NCBI GenBank assembly: GCA_037389465.1
Contig: JAZARR010000001.1
Location: 87,701 to 151,700 of the forward strand
DNA length: 64,000 bases
Origin: Baylisascaris procyonis
Lineage: Eukaryota; Nematoda; Chromadorea; Rhabditida; Ascarididae
Direction: 5' to 3'
Shown: piece after piece, positions 1 through 13,100 of the stretch
Layout: every line of letters begins with the position of its first letter
Position numbering within the stretch: the stretch's first letter is position 1
Translations under genes and position numbers: made by a program
Notes under the pieces: model-generated
Seen by the model: the letters and a program-made list of their open reading frames with translations, nothing else
Database searches by the model: none
What the model was told of the DNA's origin: nothing

Positions 1-327
1 TACAATACGATTGCTGAGAAGTTATGTCGAAATTCGGGTTTATCGATTATGCTTTAATTTTTATGCTTTTTTTTCGAATTTTTGATCCACCTGAATTTTA
101 ATGAAAAAAATCTATCGCTATTCGGTGAGCTCCTTCACACACCACAAATGATCGCAGCATTGCAACGCTGCATGCAATAAGTAATTAGAATACAGATCCA
201 TATATATGAGTTACAACGGCGTAATTAGTATGCATAAATATCAGAATTGCCTCAGCTTTGGCGCCGACCTATATGCATTTTCTTTCATTGAATTCTATCC
301 CTAACCGCAGCATTGCAATTCATCTTT
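1..327. other. No gene seen
   Basis: AT-rich sequence downstream of the last possible minus-strand exon. I see no open frame or repeat that I can support. Confidence 0.5.
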
Positions 328-1122
328 CTAACTGACTACAAAATCTTTCAAAAAGTGACCTGGAAAATTTTCCAAAACACGACACATCTCCTTCTTCACG
401 TCTATATCCTCTATAAAGTTGTGATAACAGGGCTTCAGCGATTTGCGATCACCATACTGCAATCAATAAGGGATCAATAAATAATTTGCTGCATTAATTT
501 ACATTCACCTTCGCATATAATACTAATAATGAGATGCCAACAAATTTCCTAACAAATCGATAATGATTTCCCGCAATTTGCACATTTTCAGCATTTATTC
601 CCACTATCCGTCAAGAAATGGAATTCAAAACAAAACACTGCGGTCAAATAAACTGCTTAAATATGTCTCTACATAATCATGGGTTATTCACATGAATTCC
701 CCGTCATACTATTGACATTTCGCTATTTCGCTTCTGATTCTTCAAAAATTGACGTCGGAAGTTTTCACAAGCCATTTTAAAACCTTTCCAAATGCTGCCA
801 AAACTACATTAGACAAAGCCACAAGAACATGGGGAGTAATTTTATAATAACGTACCCAAGTCCAACACTCTCCATCGTAGATCAGCAAATAATCACTAAA
901 GCTGTGGATCTTCAAATCTGGCCCCATATTTTGCGACTCAAAGTAACAATTTCTCAATACTTCACTATTACCAAGAAACGCTAAAAATTCGGGTAAATGG
1001 ATAACGCCAGCATTGTCTCCACGCACTTACAGTGCCTTAGATTCCCCACTCTCGGCTCCTCAAACAATGCAGGAGCCAAAAAAATGCGAGCAATCAAGCT
1101 CCATTTCCGATAAATTTCATCA
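328..1122 (-). other. Possible further 3' coding exons (856-980, 328-456 and part of 1031-1122)
   Basis: Three minus-strand blocks have good splice sites and agreeing phases among themselves. The first is 1122-1031 (acceptor TTTCAG, donor ACT|GTAAGT, frame DEIYRKWSLIARIFLAP). The second is 980-856 (acceptor TTTTAG, donor TGG|GTACGT, ending YDGECWTW). The third is 456-328 (acceptor TTGCAG, containing NFIEDIDVKKEMCRVLENF, stop TAG at 330-328). The first block cannot follow REV1 exon 14 in frame. An acceptor inside it at TTTGAG|GAGCCG (1058) would restore phase and lengthen REV1 by about 93 residues. I do not recognise the product. It may be the REV1 C-terminal region or a separate short gene. 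Confidence 0.4.
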
Positions 1123-4100
1123 CTGAAATATGCGAAGCGTAACAAGTAGCATAGAAAAAGGTTCAAAAATTACCACAAGTAATCGGGTTTTTCTGTTCGT
1201 TTCCTCACGTAACGATTCTTTGAGAACCTTTTTAAGTATGGGATCATCCTCTTCGGATAATTGCTTCGCTTTCTGACCCAATGAACGAGTTCCTTTGGTT
1301 CGCACTGCAAAGAAATCCAACAAAGTGTGACCAACTCGATGCATTTGCGCCTTTCCTTCGAGCTCACTTAGACGTGTCAACTGAATGCCGATCTGCAATT
1401 CAAACATATAAAATAAAATACAATTTATAGAAGGTGTAATTCTTTTCAGTTCCCATGTTCAGGCAATTTGCATTTACTCAAATCCCCTCTTCACATAACA
1501 CTGCATTTTTCACCACTTGAACTTAACATTACATTTAACCTCCTCTACGATTATTCACAATTTCAAAATTTCATGTTTAACACCACGATGAAACGACCTG
1601 ATCGTTTCAATAAACCTTCCCTACAGTATGGTCGACTATGAACCAACCTGGCTTAGATCCGAATAGGACCTATTTGATAAATCCAAGCAGATGTATATCT
1701 AGCTCTTCCATTTGGAATGTGCAGGCAGTAGCCAACACAGAAGAGGAGGGGCTCTCCTAGCTCGCATCTGGATTTCAGGTGTGAGCTAGGTCAGGATGGG
1801 GAAAATTTTCGGACTAAGTTATGACAATTCAGGTCTGTTTTCAAGAAAGATATGCCCACAGCCATTTTCGGAACGAAATTAAACGCTAGAGGAACACGGC
1901 AATAAGGTTACCAATCTCCTATTTTTTTATAAGTGCCGTTAGATGAAGGCACATTGGTAAAATGACTGATCGGAGAGGCATCAGTTGAATACGTTCTTTT
2001 TCTTTGCAAGCTCCAGATCCCCATATTAACTTCTCTTCCACTCAACGTCAATAAGCTATATTTGCAAACTTGTTGCTTCAGCCTACGAAACGAAGACCAG
2101 TGATGCCTTCCTCATCCCTTGCTTCCCCTCAATTCTGTAAATCCAACAAACCGCATATGATAGTATCTACAGTACTTACCCCTCGAAGATCGGAGACAAC
2201 TGGATTGATAGACGACATCAATTTCTTTGCTTCCATGAAAATAATATCCGCGCTAGTTGCCGACTTCAGAAGAGGGGCCGAACGCGTTATCGTATCACAG
2301 ACTCCATGACCTAGAAATTTCTCCGGTTCCATTGGCGCATCGGCAGCACGAATCTATAAAATATCACAGGATCATCTATAAGATAGATAAGAAGAATCCA
2401 TATGTTAATATGCTTTAAAGAATTGATTAATTTAATGAAATCTCTTCTTCCGATCTAAGCTCGTAGTTTGGACCCCTGCTGGATTATGCATGATACTATG
2501 CTACTTGTTGCCCGTATATCAGCAGATTGGAAGGAAACAGCTCACCTTAGTTACAGTAATGATACAAGAATAATGTTATATCCTCAACGCATTTAAAAGC
2601 ATAACAAAACGCTTTAAAGCAACAACCTCAGAACTGTCAGAGACGACTCTTGGAAGGTCGTTATAACAAATAAAACATTCAATAAATCACTAATAAAGGA
2701 AACTCTACTGTAACAAAATATATTGCAGCAATTTTGCGAGTTTTGAAGAAACCATATTCGCATAGCCATTATAAGTAGATAACAAGAAAGACATCAAATA
2801 AAACCATACCATCACTTTCAGCGTAACTGTTGAAAATGCCATATGCGCATTGCGAAGTTTTTTTTCTAATTCGACAGCCATTGTTTTGAGAAAATCCAAC
2901 ATTTCATTTTCCTGAAATAATCGATAAAAATATCGGCAAATTCCAAAAAAAAAACCAAAAACAAAGTCCCGCATACCTACCACAAAATTGATAATTGCCT
3001 TTGTTTTCAAGTCATTACACTCTTACAAACATTATTATAATAAAATTGCTTAATTTTTGAATAAAACAAGCACAAAAAAACGGAAGTAATTCAATCAAAG
3101 AATTGGCATTGTGTGATCATTTCTTTCATTATATAATACAGAAAAACGATTTTAAGACAAATTAAAAAATTTAAAACGATCATTATGAAGCCTTAAGAGA
3201 ACGTATGAAATATTATCACTATAAACTAAAAAAAACGATTTATTCAACAATCTTTTCGCAACCTTATTTAGCAATTAAATTTAAAAAAACATTTTAGGTT
3301 AACGAAATGTTCCAAAAGTGCTCTGAAATGCATTCCTCTGGCTCTTACTTGCATCGAAATATGCTCTAATCTGCTATTTTGCCTATCAAGTTCAGTCTAA
3401 ACTCTGAACTTCCGATGCACTCCTGCTTTATTGGTCATTTATTTTGTGACCAATGCTTTATTGGTCAGTTATATTGTGATCACTGCTTCATTGGTCATTG
3501 CAAAAAAATAAACAAAAAAAAAAAACAAACAACCAAATAAAAACACTCCAAACTACATAACTCTGACTATCTCGAAATCAAGATCATAATAAACCTTATT
3601 GAAGCGTATTCCATAATTGATATCGCAAGAAATCGACTTTCGAATGCTCTTTTCAACAACCTCTCGCTCCTTATCGACTCCTCTACATAAATTATAAATC
3701 TGCAAAAACGATCATATTATAGCCGAATTCAGAGAATGTAGCTTATCCTCGAACATTTAGGTAGGCTTTTTTCGATGTACCATCTCTTACGCTGAAACTC
3801 GCTTTCAAATATTACATCACTGCTGCATTCCCACTCGAAAGAGACCCCTCGAAAGCTTGATATCCCGATGATTTTATCACAATATGTGATACGCCGCTAG
3901 TCACTTAGCATAAATACCAAAAGGGAACCCTTCAAAACGAAAATAAAATGGGTAATCAAATAAAAAACACACCAAGACAGTATCAAAGCAGCAAAAAGAT
4001 TTTGCTTATAATTTCAAAGTTTTTAATATCATACCTGACGAAAGGCAAATCCAAAAGAATCCAGAACTATCCGGAAGCATTTTACGAAGCTCCCAGATAA

Positions 4101-7100
4101 CACATGTTTCACGGTTAATTAAAAATCAGTGTTTACCTGAAGGCCCGTCTTGGTGCCGAGGAGTTTTTGCAATTGGCTCATCTGTAATGTTTGCAATTGC
4201 TCGCACAATTCCATCTCTCCAAATGTTCTAAAAGCATTTTTCCATAATCTATGAGCATTAAATTTATCTCAATTTAAAACATAAAATATTGGCTGCTAAA
4301 ATGATTCGGTCAGAATAAACATTGAATTTCGGACTGCAATTTCGCTTGTATAAACGATCAAAATGCATTTTTAAAAAATCAGTTTGCATCAATAACGCTT
4401 TTGTTTTTTGTGGCCCTAAAGAGAAATCCATACTCAGTCGTTGTACGGAAATCACCCTCTTAATGAGCTCGACATTGAAAATACAAAGAAACGCCTCTAA
4501 CTGATATAGATATGGGTTCAAACAACTTTAAGAACCACAAACTTTAGAAAAAGTAGCAATAAAAAGTTTCGATTTACCTATTTATTTTTAACGACCGCTC
4601 AACAATAAAATGAGCCAAAACGACAAAAGAATATCTTTTTTAAGTTTCGATGAGCAGAAACCACTCTGAACAATGCTTCTTTACTTTGAATCTTTATAGA
4701 GAAGTTATACAAATCGATATGCTTTTCACTAAAAGAATCGCCAAAGTTTTTAAGACCACTGTAGAATGAAATTATTGAGAACAACTGCAACAACAATGGT
4801 TCAATTCCATCGAATCTGATTTATAATTCGCAAAATAAAATAAAACTTACTGATTTAATTTAGCACGGATATTGTAACCAATGCCAGGCAAATTAGAGAT
4901 CCTTTCTTTCCTCATAAAACTTTCAATTTCAGCGCGTTTCACAACGAATTGTCCATTTGGCTTTGCATGCCGTGTCGACAAGCGTGCAATCAACATACTC
5001 GGCCCTTAAAATAAACCTCATTCAAAAAGAATAATTACACATAAAAAATATCGTTTAAGTTCCATTCCCATAGATAAGCTTCTACTTAAAGAAGAAAAGC
5101 AGGCACTTCAAGTGAAAGGCTTCTGTCAAAAAGAGATGAGACCATTATCGAAAAAAAAAAATGGCACAACATGCGCTCTGCAAACACACCGATGGTAATG
5201 AACCAACCGGCTGCAAAAATACTACAGAAATAATGCCTAAAATATGGACCTTAATTATAAGATCTTCCACATGCTAGTGCCCTTTTTCGAAGCACTTTAG
5301 GCTAAACCTAAGTTTTCGCTTGCAACTTCAGTCTCAGCTTAAGGTTGTAAATACCGAAATAATTGCTTACAACTTGCAGAGATCCGTAAGCGAGAGCATT
5401 AAACTTGCAATACAAAGTTTAGCGCAAATAATAAATCGGCTTTAATTTCTTAATAACGAGTCAAATTAGAAAATGGTATCCAAACTTTCTACTGAGTTAA
5501 TGTACTGTCCTACCAACTCCAACAGACGCATTGCATTGAGTCTCAGCACGAATTTCCTCTCTGATTATTGATACCGCTCCCATCACGTTGATAATGCGCA
5601 TCTCAGAACATAGCGAGTTCAAATCCACATACATCTCATCACAACTCACCGCCCGAATATCCACCGTATACCTATAAGTATCAATTATGGAAAGCAATTG
5701 GCATAGTTTTATACTCCTTTAAACATTCGACGCTATTCTTTGTAAATCCTTCAATACTAACTACTTCGCCGACCTAACATTCATGAACTAACAATATTTA
5801 AATAAACGGAGAAAACTGATAAGTTTCGGCATCTACTACAAACCTCCGTTACAGACAGAGAGAGGAAAGAGGGTGAGCGGGGGGGGGGTTGGGGCAACAG
5901 AGATAGGAGTGACAAAAAGAGAGAAATATACGAATATGACCTAGTATTTTTCCTTTCCTTTCCGTATTATTTCAGGCAATTATTATCGCTTTCAATCAAA
6001 GTTACTTCATTTTCTCAAAAACTTCTACCCCATTCTATCAGGAATAAACAGGAATATAATAGGGCTACTTCCACATGCAACTCAACATAAGAAATTAAAC
6101 CACACCACATTAAAATATAGAGTTGAAATCACAAATAACTCACCTCGATAAAACCTCATATATAAGCTTCGAGATGGCACGATAGTCTTCGAATTGATAG
6201 GGAAGACATATCAAATCAGGACAAACACTCTTCGCTTCCCTCACATAACAACCATTACGTACACCACATGCACGTGCCTCATAGCTACATGATGCCACTT
6301 CAGACATGCCTGCACTTGCGTCCAAACCCTACAACAACAGACAGACAATCAGACAATCTTTGCGGAAAAAACGAAAACATCTAGGACCACCTTTAGTCAG
6401 ATAATGGCTCATGGTGACTTGTTCAAAACGATGCCAAACTCTCAAAAGATGCCAAAACCGAATGGCTTCAAGAAAATTCTGTGAAGTGCATGTGAAAAAT
6501 ATAAAATAAATCGAGATAATGTCTACTTGCGCTAAGCAGACTAAAAGATTTAATGACATACAGCAGCTATCCCACGTTGAGGGGTCATTTCAACGGACAC
6601 TTATAAAATTATTTGAAATATGGCCCTCTCAAGAAAAGCTTTTTTTATAGAACTTCAGCATATGATCCATATTTATGGTGGTTTTTCCTAATAAAATCCC
6701 CACAGAAGTAACATATTGTTGTAATGCATGTAACAAATATCGCACTTTATATGCTATATGAAACAAACAAATAAAAAAAATAAAGAGTGAAGCTCGCTGA
6801 AAAATAAATACTGCTACATAACAATAAAAGAAACCCTGGAATGCGTGATGGCAATAGGCTTTCCGATGAGATCAGCTCGAGTGCGTAAAGCCACCGAAAC
6901 AAAAAAACAATCCAAATCCAAATGGCAAATCGTCTCTTCAGGAGGACTGAAAATATCATCGCCATTTACAACTCAGCAAATAATACACTTCTACTTTTAT
7001 TAAGCTCCTTGTCATTTTCCTACAAGAAAGTGAAAAAAGACCAAAAAAAAAAATGATTTGAATGCTTTGCGTTAAAATATTCCCTAAAAACAACAAAACG

Positions 7101-10100
7101 TTTGCCTACTTCAATACATCGTTTCCCTTAAATAGAAACTGCATTCACATGCAAAATGCAGCAGTGTAGCAATCAAAATCTAGCTATTGAAGCATTTGCA
7201 CACAATAGCAACCTTTCAAAGGATTCGCATATAAGATGTTGCAATCGTTGTCGAGAGATGAATTGAGGATTTGGCGCATTTCTTAGCTCTGAAACATATT
7301 GTCGCATATCTTGAGCCAACGTCGAAATTAAATGCAGCCGTGACCTATAATTAAATATATTCGAGGCTTTTATAGTGCCATCTGATTATTGACGGGAATT
7401 GATCGCTACAATTAGAAATCAAAGAGAAAACTGAGTTCGCCAAACACAATATTAAATAACCGTCTCATACATATATACAAACGTTATAAAAGCCATCGAC
7501 CATGAAAGTAGGACTAGGACAAAGAAATAACAGAAAATACAGTAGGAATGAAAAGCGATCGGCTAAAATATAAAGGAGTCTATTTGTTACTAGAGACATG
7601 AAAACATCCCAGCGTTAATTGAAAGGGATTGAGAAAAGTTTTCGCAACGGAAATATCAAATCGCCATCGGAGTCTTGCCAAGTAATTCAACATCAAAAAT
7701 AGCCAGAGGGTTTTTTAATGATATCATAGTCTTGGATTTCTATAAGAAATACACTGAAAAATGTAAATCAACAGTAATGAGTAGCCAAATGACCGAAAGA
7801 ATCGGCTAGACGGTCGGAATCTCAATGCTCATTTTATTCAGCTTCTGCAGTGCGGTCCTTAAAAACGCGAATGTGCACAACTGTCTAGGAATATCAAAAC
7901 TTCCCAACTTGCCACTGTTGATAAAACTTTTTACCAACTTATACCCAATAACTTTACATCCATAAAAGGCGATAAGTAGAGACTAAAACCTTCAGGCGAA
8001 ATTTAAGGAAAACAATGCAAACTTTTTGAAGTTAGAAATGGCTGATGTTGAGTGAATCAAGCGATACCAATTTGCGAGTTTCAAGAATCACATTGCGGAA
8101 ACTGAATCAGGTAGATTTAGTAGGTTCCCCATTCAATAACTCATCTATGAACCACCAGCATTTATTTACAATGATGCATTTCTAAAACGAAAACAAAAAA
8201 AAAAACTTTTCATCGTTGAAGACATCATCAAAAGACTAGATTCAATCCACTGATGGGAGGATAACCAATTTCAGTAGTAAACGAATATCATTTTTTGCAA
8301 CAAGACAACTAAAATATGCTGATTACAATAAAGTCTATCACGATCAATTAAATTTGCATAATTAAGCTCAACATCTATAGAAATAAATGCCCTTTTTTGA
8401 ATATAACTGTTTCAATATGTTAATTTTCCATATACTTCTTTTGAACAATGCTGGATATCAATGAGACAATCGGGTCTAAATCTAAATTCAATAAATAATA
8501 CCTTCCGTAGAAATTGTTGATGAAGTTCGGGTCAGTTGCTGCGTTAAGTGTGACCTCATCGTGTTCGACAAACTTCGATAGTGCCCCCGAGTGATCGGTG
8601 TCCTTATAGATGAGATACGCCTCCTCAGGTAAGCGTTCACCTGCTTCGATGCTGCAATTTGAGAACACTTCCTATAGGTTACGGTTACAAAGATCACAAC
8701 TCATCAAAGAGTGTAAACACATAATGAACACGCTTGTAAAATCTCAAAATATCAAATTCAAAAATGAATTTTTTACTTGCGATACAAAGGAAAGAAACTT
8801 GGAAAGACATGAAATTTTTTCAGATATTGTAATGATTACCCGAGTTCTCTGTGATTCTAGCTCAGGTCACTTCGAGGTTCGAAAGGTACCAGCGGTTATT
8901 TGCATTATTCAAAGACATTTTGTTTAAATAAGCGCATAAATTGACCACCAATCTAGCATCTTCGAAGTTTCCCCCTCCCTCTTCCCCCGTCCAGAAAAAT
9001 GCCACCAAAAATGTTGGTGCCTTTCCTCAAAGCCATCAACCTCATTCCCTCCACCCTTATTTTGTCGGTTACCGATATAATACAAGGATATCATAATAGC
9101 AACGGCCTTATAAACTTCTCCTCGAGAGAGAGTTTATACTAAAAGGTTTTAGCAAGTTGTATTTTAGTAAGTTGTAATCTAATAAGTAATGCTCAACGCT
9201 TCTGTTTCAGTCGGTCGACGCCAGAAAATCTGTGCTCTATATGCGCTGAAAGATAGGAGAATATGGCGGATATGGCATATGGCGGAAATGGCGAGAAAGA
9301 TAGCGGATATGGCAGAATGCAATAAAATAGAAAAGTTTTTTCAAAAACAAAACAGCGCATACCTGTCGATGATCCACTTCGGGTGGATGATCTTCTCGTT
9401 CTTACGTAGTTTACTGATCTTGCCGGTGGCGACATGTGTCGCTACCGTATATGTAGTAGTACCGTATTCATAATAAATATGGAATTCACCACCATGGATT
9501 TGAATTAAACGGCGTAATTCCGATGCAGGTGGATCTGCAATGCCAATGTAAGTGCTTATTCAACAGTCGGGTGGGCTTCAAGTGGGTCTGGGTAGACCTG
9601 ACTTCGAGGGGGTCCGGATCGACTTGACTTCAACAGGGCCCGGGTCCACTTGACATCAAGAGGGTCTGAGTTGAATTCACTCTTAGCCAACGTAAATCCA
9701 CATTTTCGCCTTCGATAAGAACTGGTGGCAGTGGAAGAAAACTTCAAGAATGGGGCAGAAGATAGCGATCATGAAATCAGATTATTGGATGTTGGTTGAA
9801 GAAAACTGCAACACCATTTTAGCCAACTTACTAAACTCTGTGAGATATTGGTCCCCACTCCCTCCCCCTCACCCCCCCCCCAAAAAAAAAACTGCGCTTG
9901 GAAGACTCCGAAAACTGTTCGACGGATCCTTTAATTGGGGGATAAAACACGTCAACAAACATTGCCTCCCAAAGAACTTCGTTTGACTGCCCCCTACTTC
10001 GATGCTCCTCGATGTTCCTCGTGAATTTTGAGGCTTTCAATGCCAAAATGCCAATATCAACCTATAGATGACTGAATTTAGCTTTCATTGAGAGCGTTCC

Positions 10101-13100
10101 CTATTATGCCCAAAGATTTGCGATGTTGAAATCGAATTTTACTCCTGTCCCACGAACCAACACGACCTTGCTCGGTCTAAGTTCCCTATTTCCTTGCACA
10201 TTGGTTCCTGAAGATTGGGGGAGGGGGGGGGAGGGGTGAAACAAGAGATATGGAAACTGTAAAAAGCCACATTTCCTCAAAAGAACGCCCGACAGGGAAA
10301 AGAAACCAATTTTCGGGCTCCTCAGCTTCTCAGCTGAAATACACTCAGAAACCAAAACTCCCAAGGACTTTCACTCATCAATATATCACAATAAAAAGCC
10401 AAATTAGCATAGAAGTGTACTCACATTCTCTGAGGAACAATTTGATTGCACACGATTTTCAGTGCTTACTATCAACAACAGCGTGCTTTACCATGTTGAA
10501 ATGCATTTTCTGGTACTTTTAGAGCGGTCATTTAGGTTATTTTCCTCTGTAACTTTCATATTCTTTCAGAAATCGGTCTATGTGCTAATTTTGGATAACT
10601 GTTGGAGAGGAGATAGGAAGGAAGTACAAACTCATTTGGAGGTAGGAAGGAGCTATAATCTCCAGTTATAAACCCTATCTGTCGATAACTGTTACAGGGA
10701 AGGAGATAGGAAGGAGGTAGAAACTCATATGGGAGTAGGGAGGAGGTACAAACTCGAGTTACAAACCACATCTGTCGATAACTGGTGGAGGGAAGAGATA
10801 AGGAGGGAGTATAAACTCACATGGGGGTAGGGGGGAAGGTATATACTCGAGTTACAAATCACATCTGTCGATAACTGGTGGAGGGAAAGAGATAAGGAGG
10901 GGGTATAAACTCCCATGGCGGTAGGGGGAAGGTATATACTCGAGTTACAAACCACACCTGTCGATAACTGGTGGAGGGAAAGAGATAAAGAGGGGGTATA
11001 AACTCACTTGGGGGTAGGGAGGAGGTATAAACTCGAGTTACAAATCTCATCCGTCGATAACTGGTGGAGGGAAGAGATAAGGAGGGGGTATAAACTCACA
11101 TGAAGGTAGGGAGGAGGTATAAACTCGAGTTACAAACCACATCTGTCGATAACTGGTGAAGGGAAAGAGATAAAGAGGGGGTATAAACTCTAAGAGATAG
11201 GAAGGAGGTATAAACTCTATCTTTCGATAATCGTCGGAGGGAAGGAGGTCGGAAGGAGATATGAACTCACTTTTGCACATAAAGCTCGAAATTTTCTGAC
11301 TAAAAGTGTTCACAATCGAACAGCAATTTCAATACTGAAAAAAAGAACCTGTATAACCGTTGACGTAAATTGAAACACCTTCAAATATCCCAGAAACTGG
11401 CTTCTTTATATCGTAAGCGTTGAGTTGATGTAAGAGTTTTGATTTCTTTAAATCCATATAACGACGCTGAAAAATATTACAATTTATCTCCAATCATCTC
11501 GTAAAGAGAAGCAACAATGAAGCGCAGTTATAAAATATATTCTTTTTACATTTCTAAAGTATAAAAGGAATACAATAAATCCATTTTATTAATGAATGGG
11601 GGCAGGGCAGAAGTCTTATATTTAATGCTTATGCAGCTGCAAGATGACTGCATGTGCCTTAGATGTTAAAGGCACATAACCGAAGATTAAAAAAGAGGTT
11701 ATGCGCGAAGTAGGATATGTCCCCTACCATTCACTGGGGGGAAGGGGGGAACAGGGAAGGTCTTATACTTAATGCTTATGCAGCTGCAAGATGACTGCAT
11801 GTGCCTTAGATGTTACAGGCACATAACCGAAGATAAAAAAAGAGGTCATGCGCGAAGCAGGATATGTCCCCCACTATTCACTGGGGGGAAGGGGGAACAG
11901 GGGAGGTCTTATATTTAATGCTTATGCAGCTGCAAGATGACTGCATGCGCTTTAGATGTTAAAGGCACATAACCGAAGATAAAAAAGAGGCCATGCGCGA
12001 AGTAGGATATGTCCCCTACCATTCACTGGGGGAGGGGGGAACAGGGGAGGTCTTATACTTAATGCTTATGCAGCTGCAAGATCACTGCATGTGCCTTAGA
12101 TGTTAAAGGCACGTAACCGAAGATAAAAAAAGAAATCATGCGCGAAGTAGGATATGTCCCCCATTATTCACTGGGGGGAGGGGGGAACAGGGGAGGTCTT
12201 ATATTTAATGCTTATGCAGCTGCAAGATGACCGCATGTGCTTTAGATGTTAAAGGCACATAACCGAAGATAAAAAAAGAGGTCATGCACGAAGTAGGATA
12301 TGTCCCCTACCATTCACTGGGGGGAAGAGGGGAACAGGGAAGGTATTATACTTAATGCTTATGCAGCTGCAAGATGACTGCATGCGCTTTAGATGTTAAA
12401 GGCACATAACCGAAGATAAAAAAGAGGCCATGCGCGAAGTAGGATATGTCCCCTACCATTCACTGGGGGGAAGGGGGGAACAGGGAAGGCCTTATATTTA
12501 ATGCTTATGCAGCTGCAAGATGACTGCATGTGCTTTAGATGTTAAAGGCACATAACCGAAGATAAAAAAAGAGGTCATGCACGAAGTAGGATATGTCCCC
12601 TACCATTCACTGGGGGGAAGAGGGGAACAGGGAAGGTCTTATACTTAATGCTTATGCAGCTGCAAGATGACTGCATGTGCTTTAGATGTTAAAGGCACAT
12701 AACCGAAGATAAAAAAGAGGCCATGCGCGAAGTAGGATATGTCCCCTACCATTCACTGGGGGGAAGGGGGGAACAGGGAAGGTATTATACTTAATGCCTA
12801 TGCAGCTGCAAGATGACTGCATGTGCCTTAGATGTTAAAGGCACATAACCGAAGATTAAAAAAAGAGGTTATGCGCGAAGTAGGATATGTCCCCTACCAT
12901 TCACTGGGGGAGGGGGAACAGGGGAGGTCTTATATTTAATGCTTATGCAGCTGCAAGATGACTGCATGTGCTTTAGATGGTAAAGGCACATAACCGAAGA
13001 TAAAAAAAGAGGTCATGCGCGAAGTAGGATATGTCCCCTACCATTCACTGGGGGGAAGGGGGGAACAGGGAAGGTCTTATACTTAATGCTTATGCAGCTG

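Noticed and set aside
9189..9473. 94-codon plus-strand open frame
   Set aside because: It lies antisense to REV1 exon 3, whose BRCT translation is clear.
10556..11313. Several overlapping open frames of 63-88 codons rich in Pro, Ser and Tyr
   Set aside because: They are translations of the 93-bp minisatellite, whose period is divisible by 3; they contain no independent coding signal.
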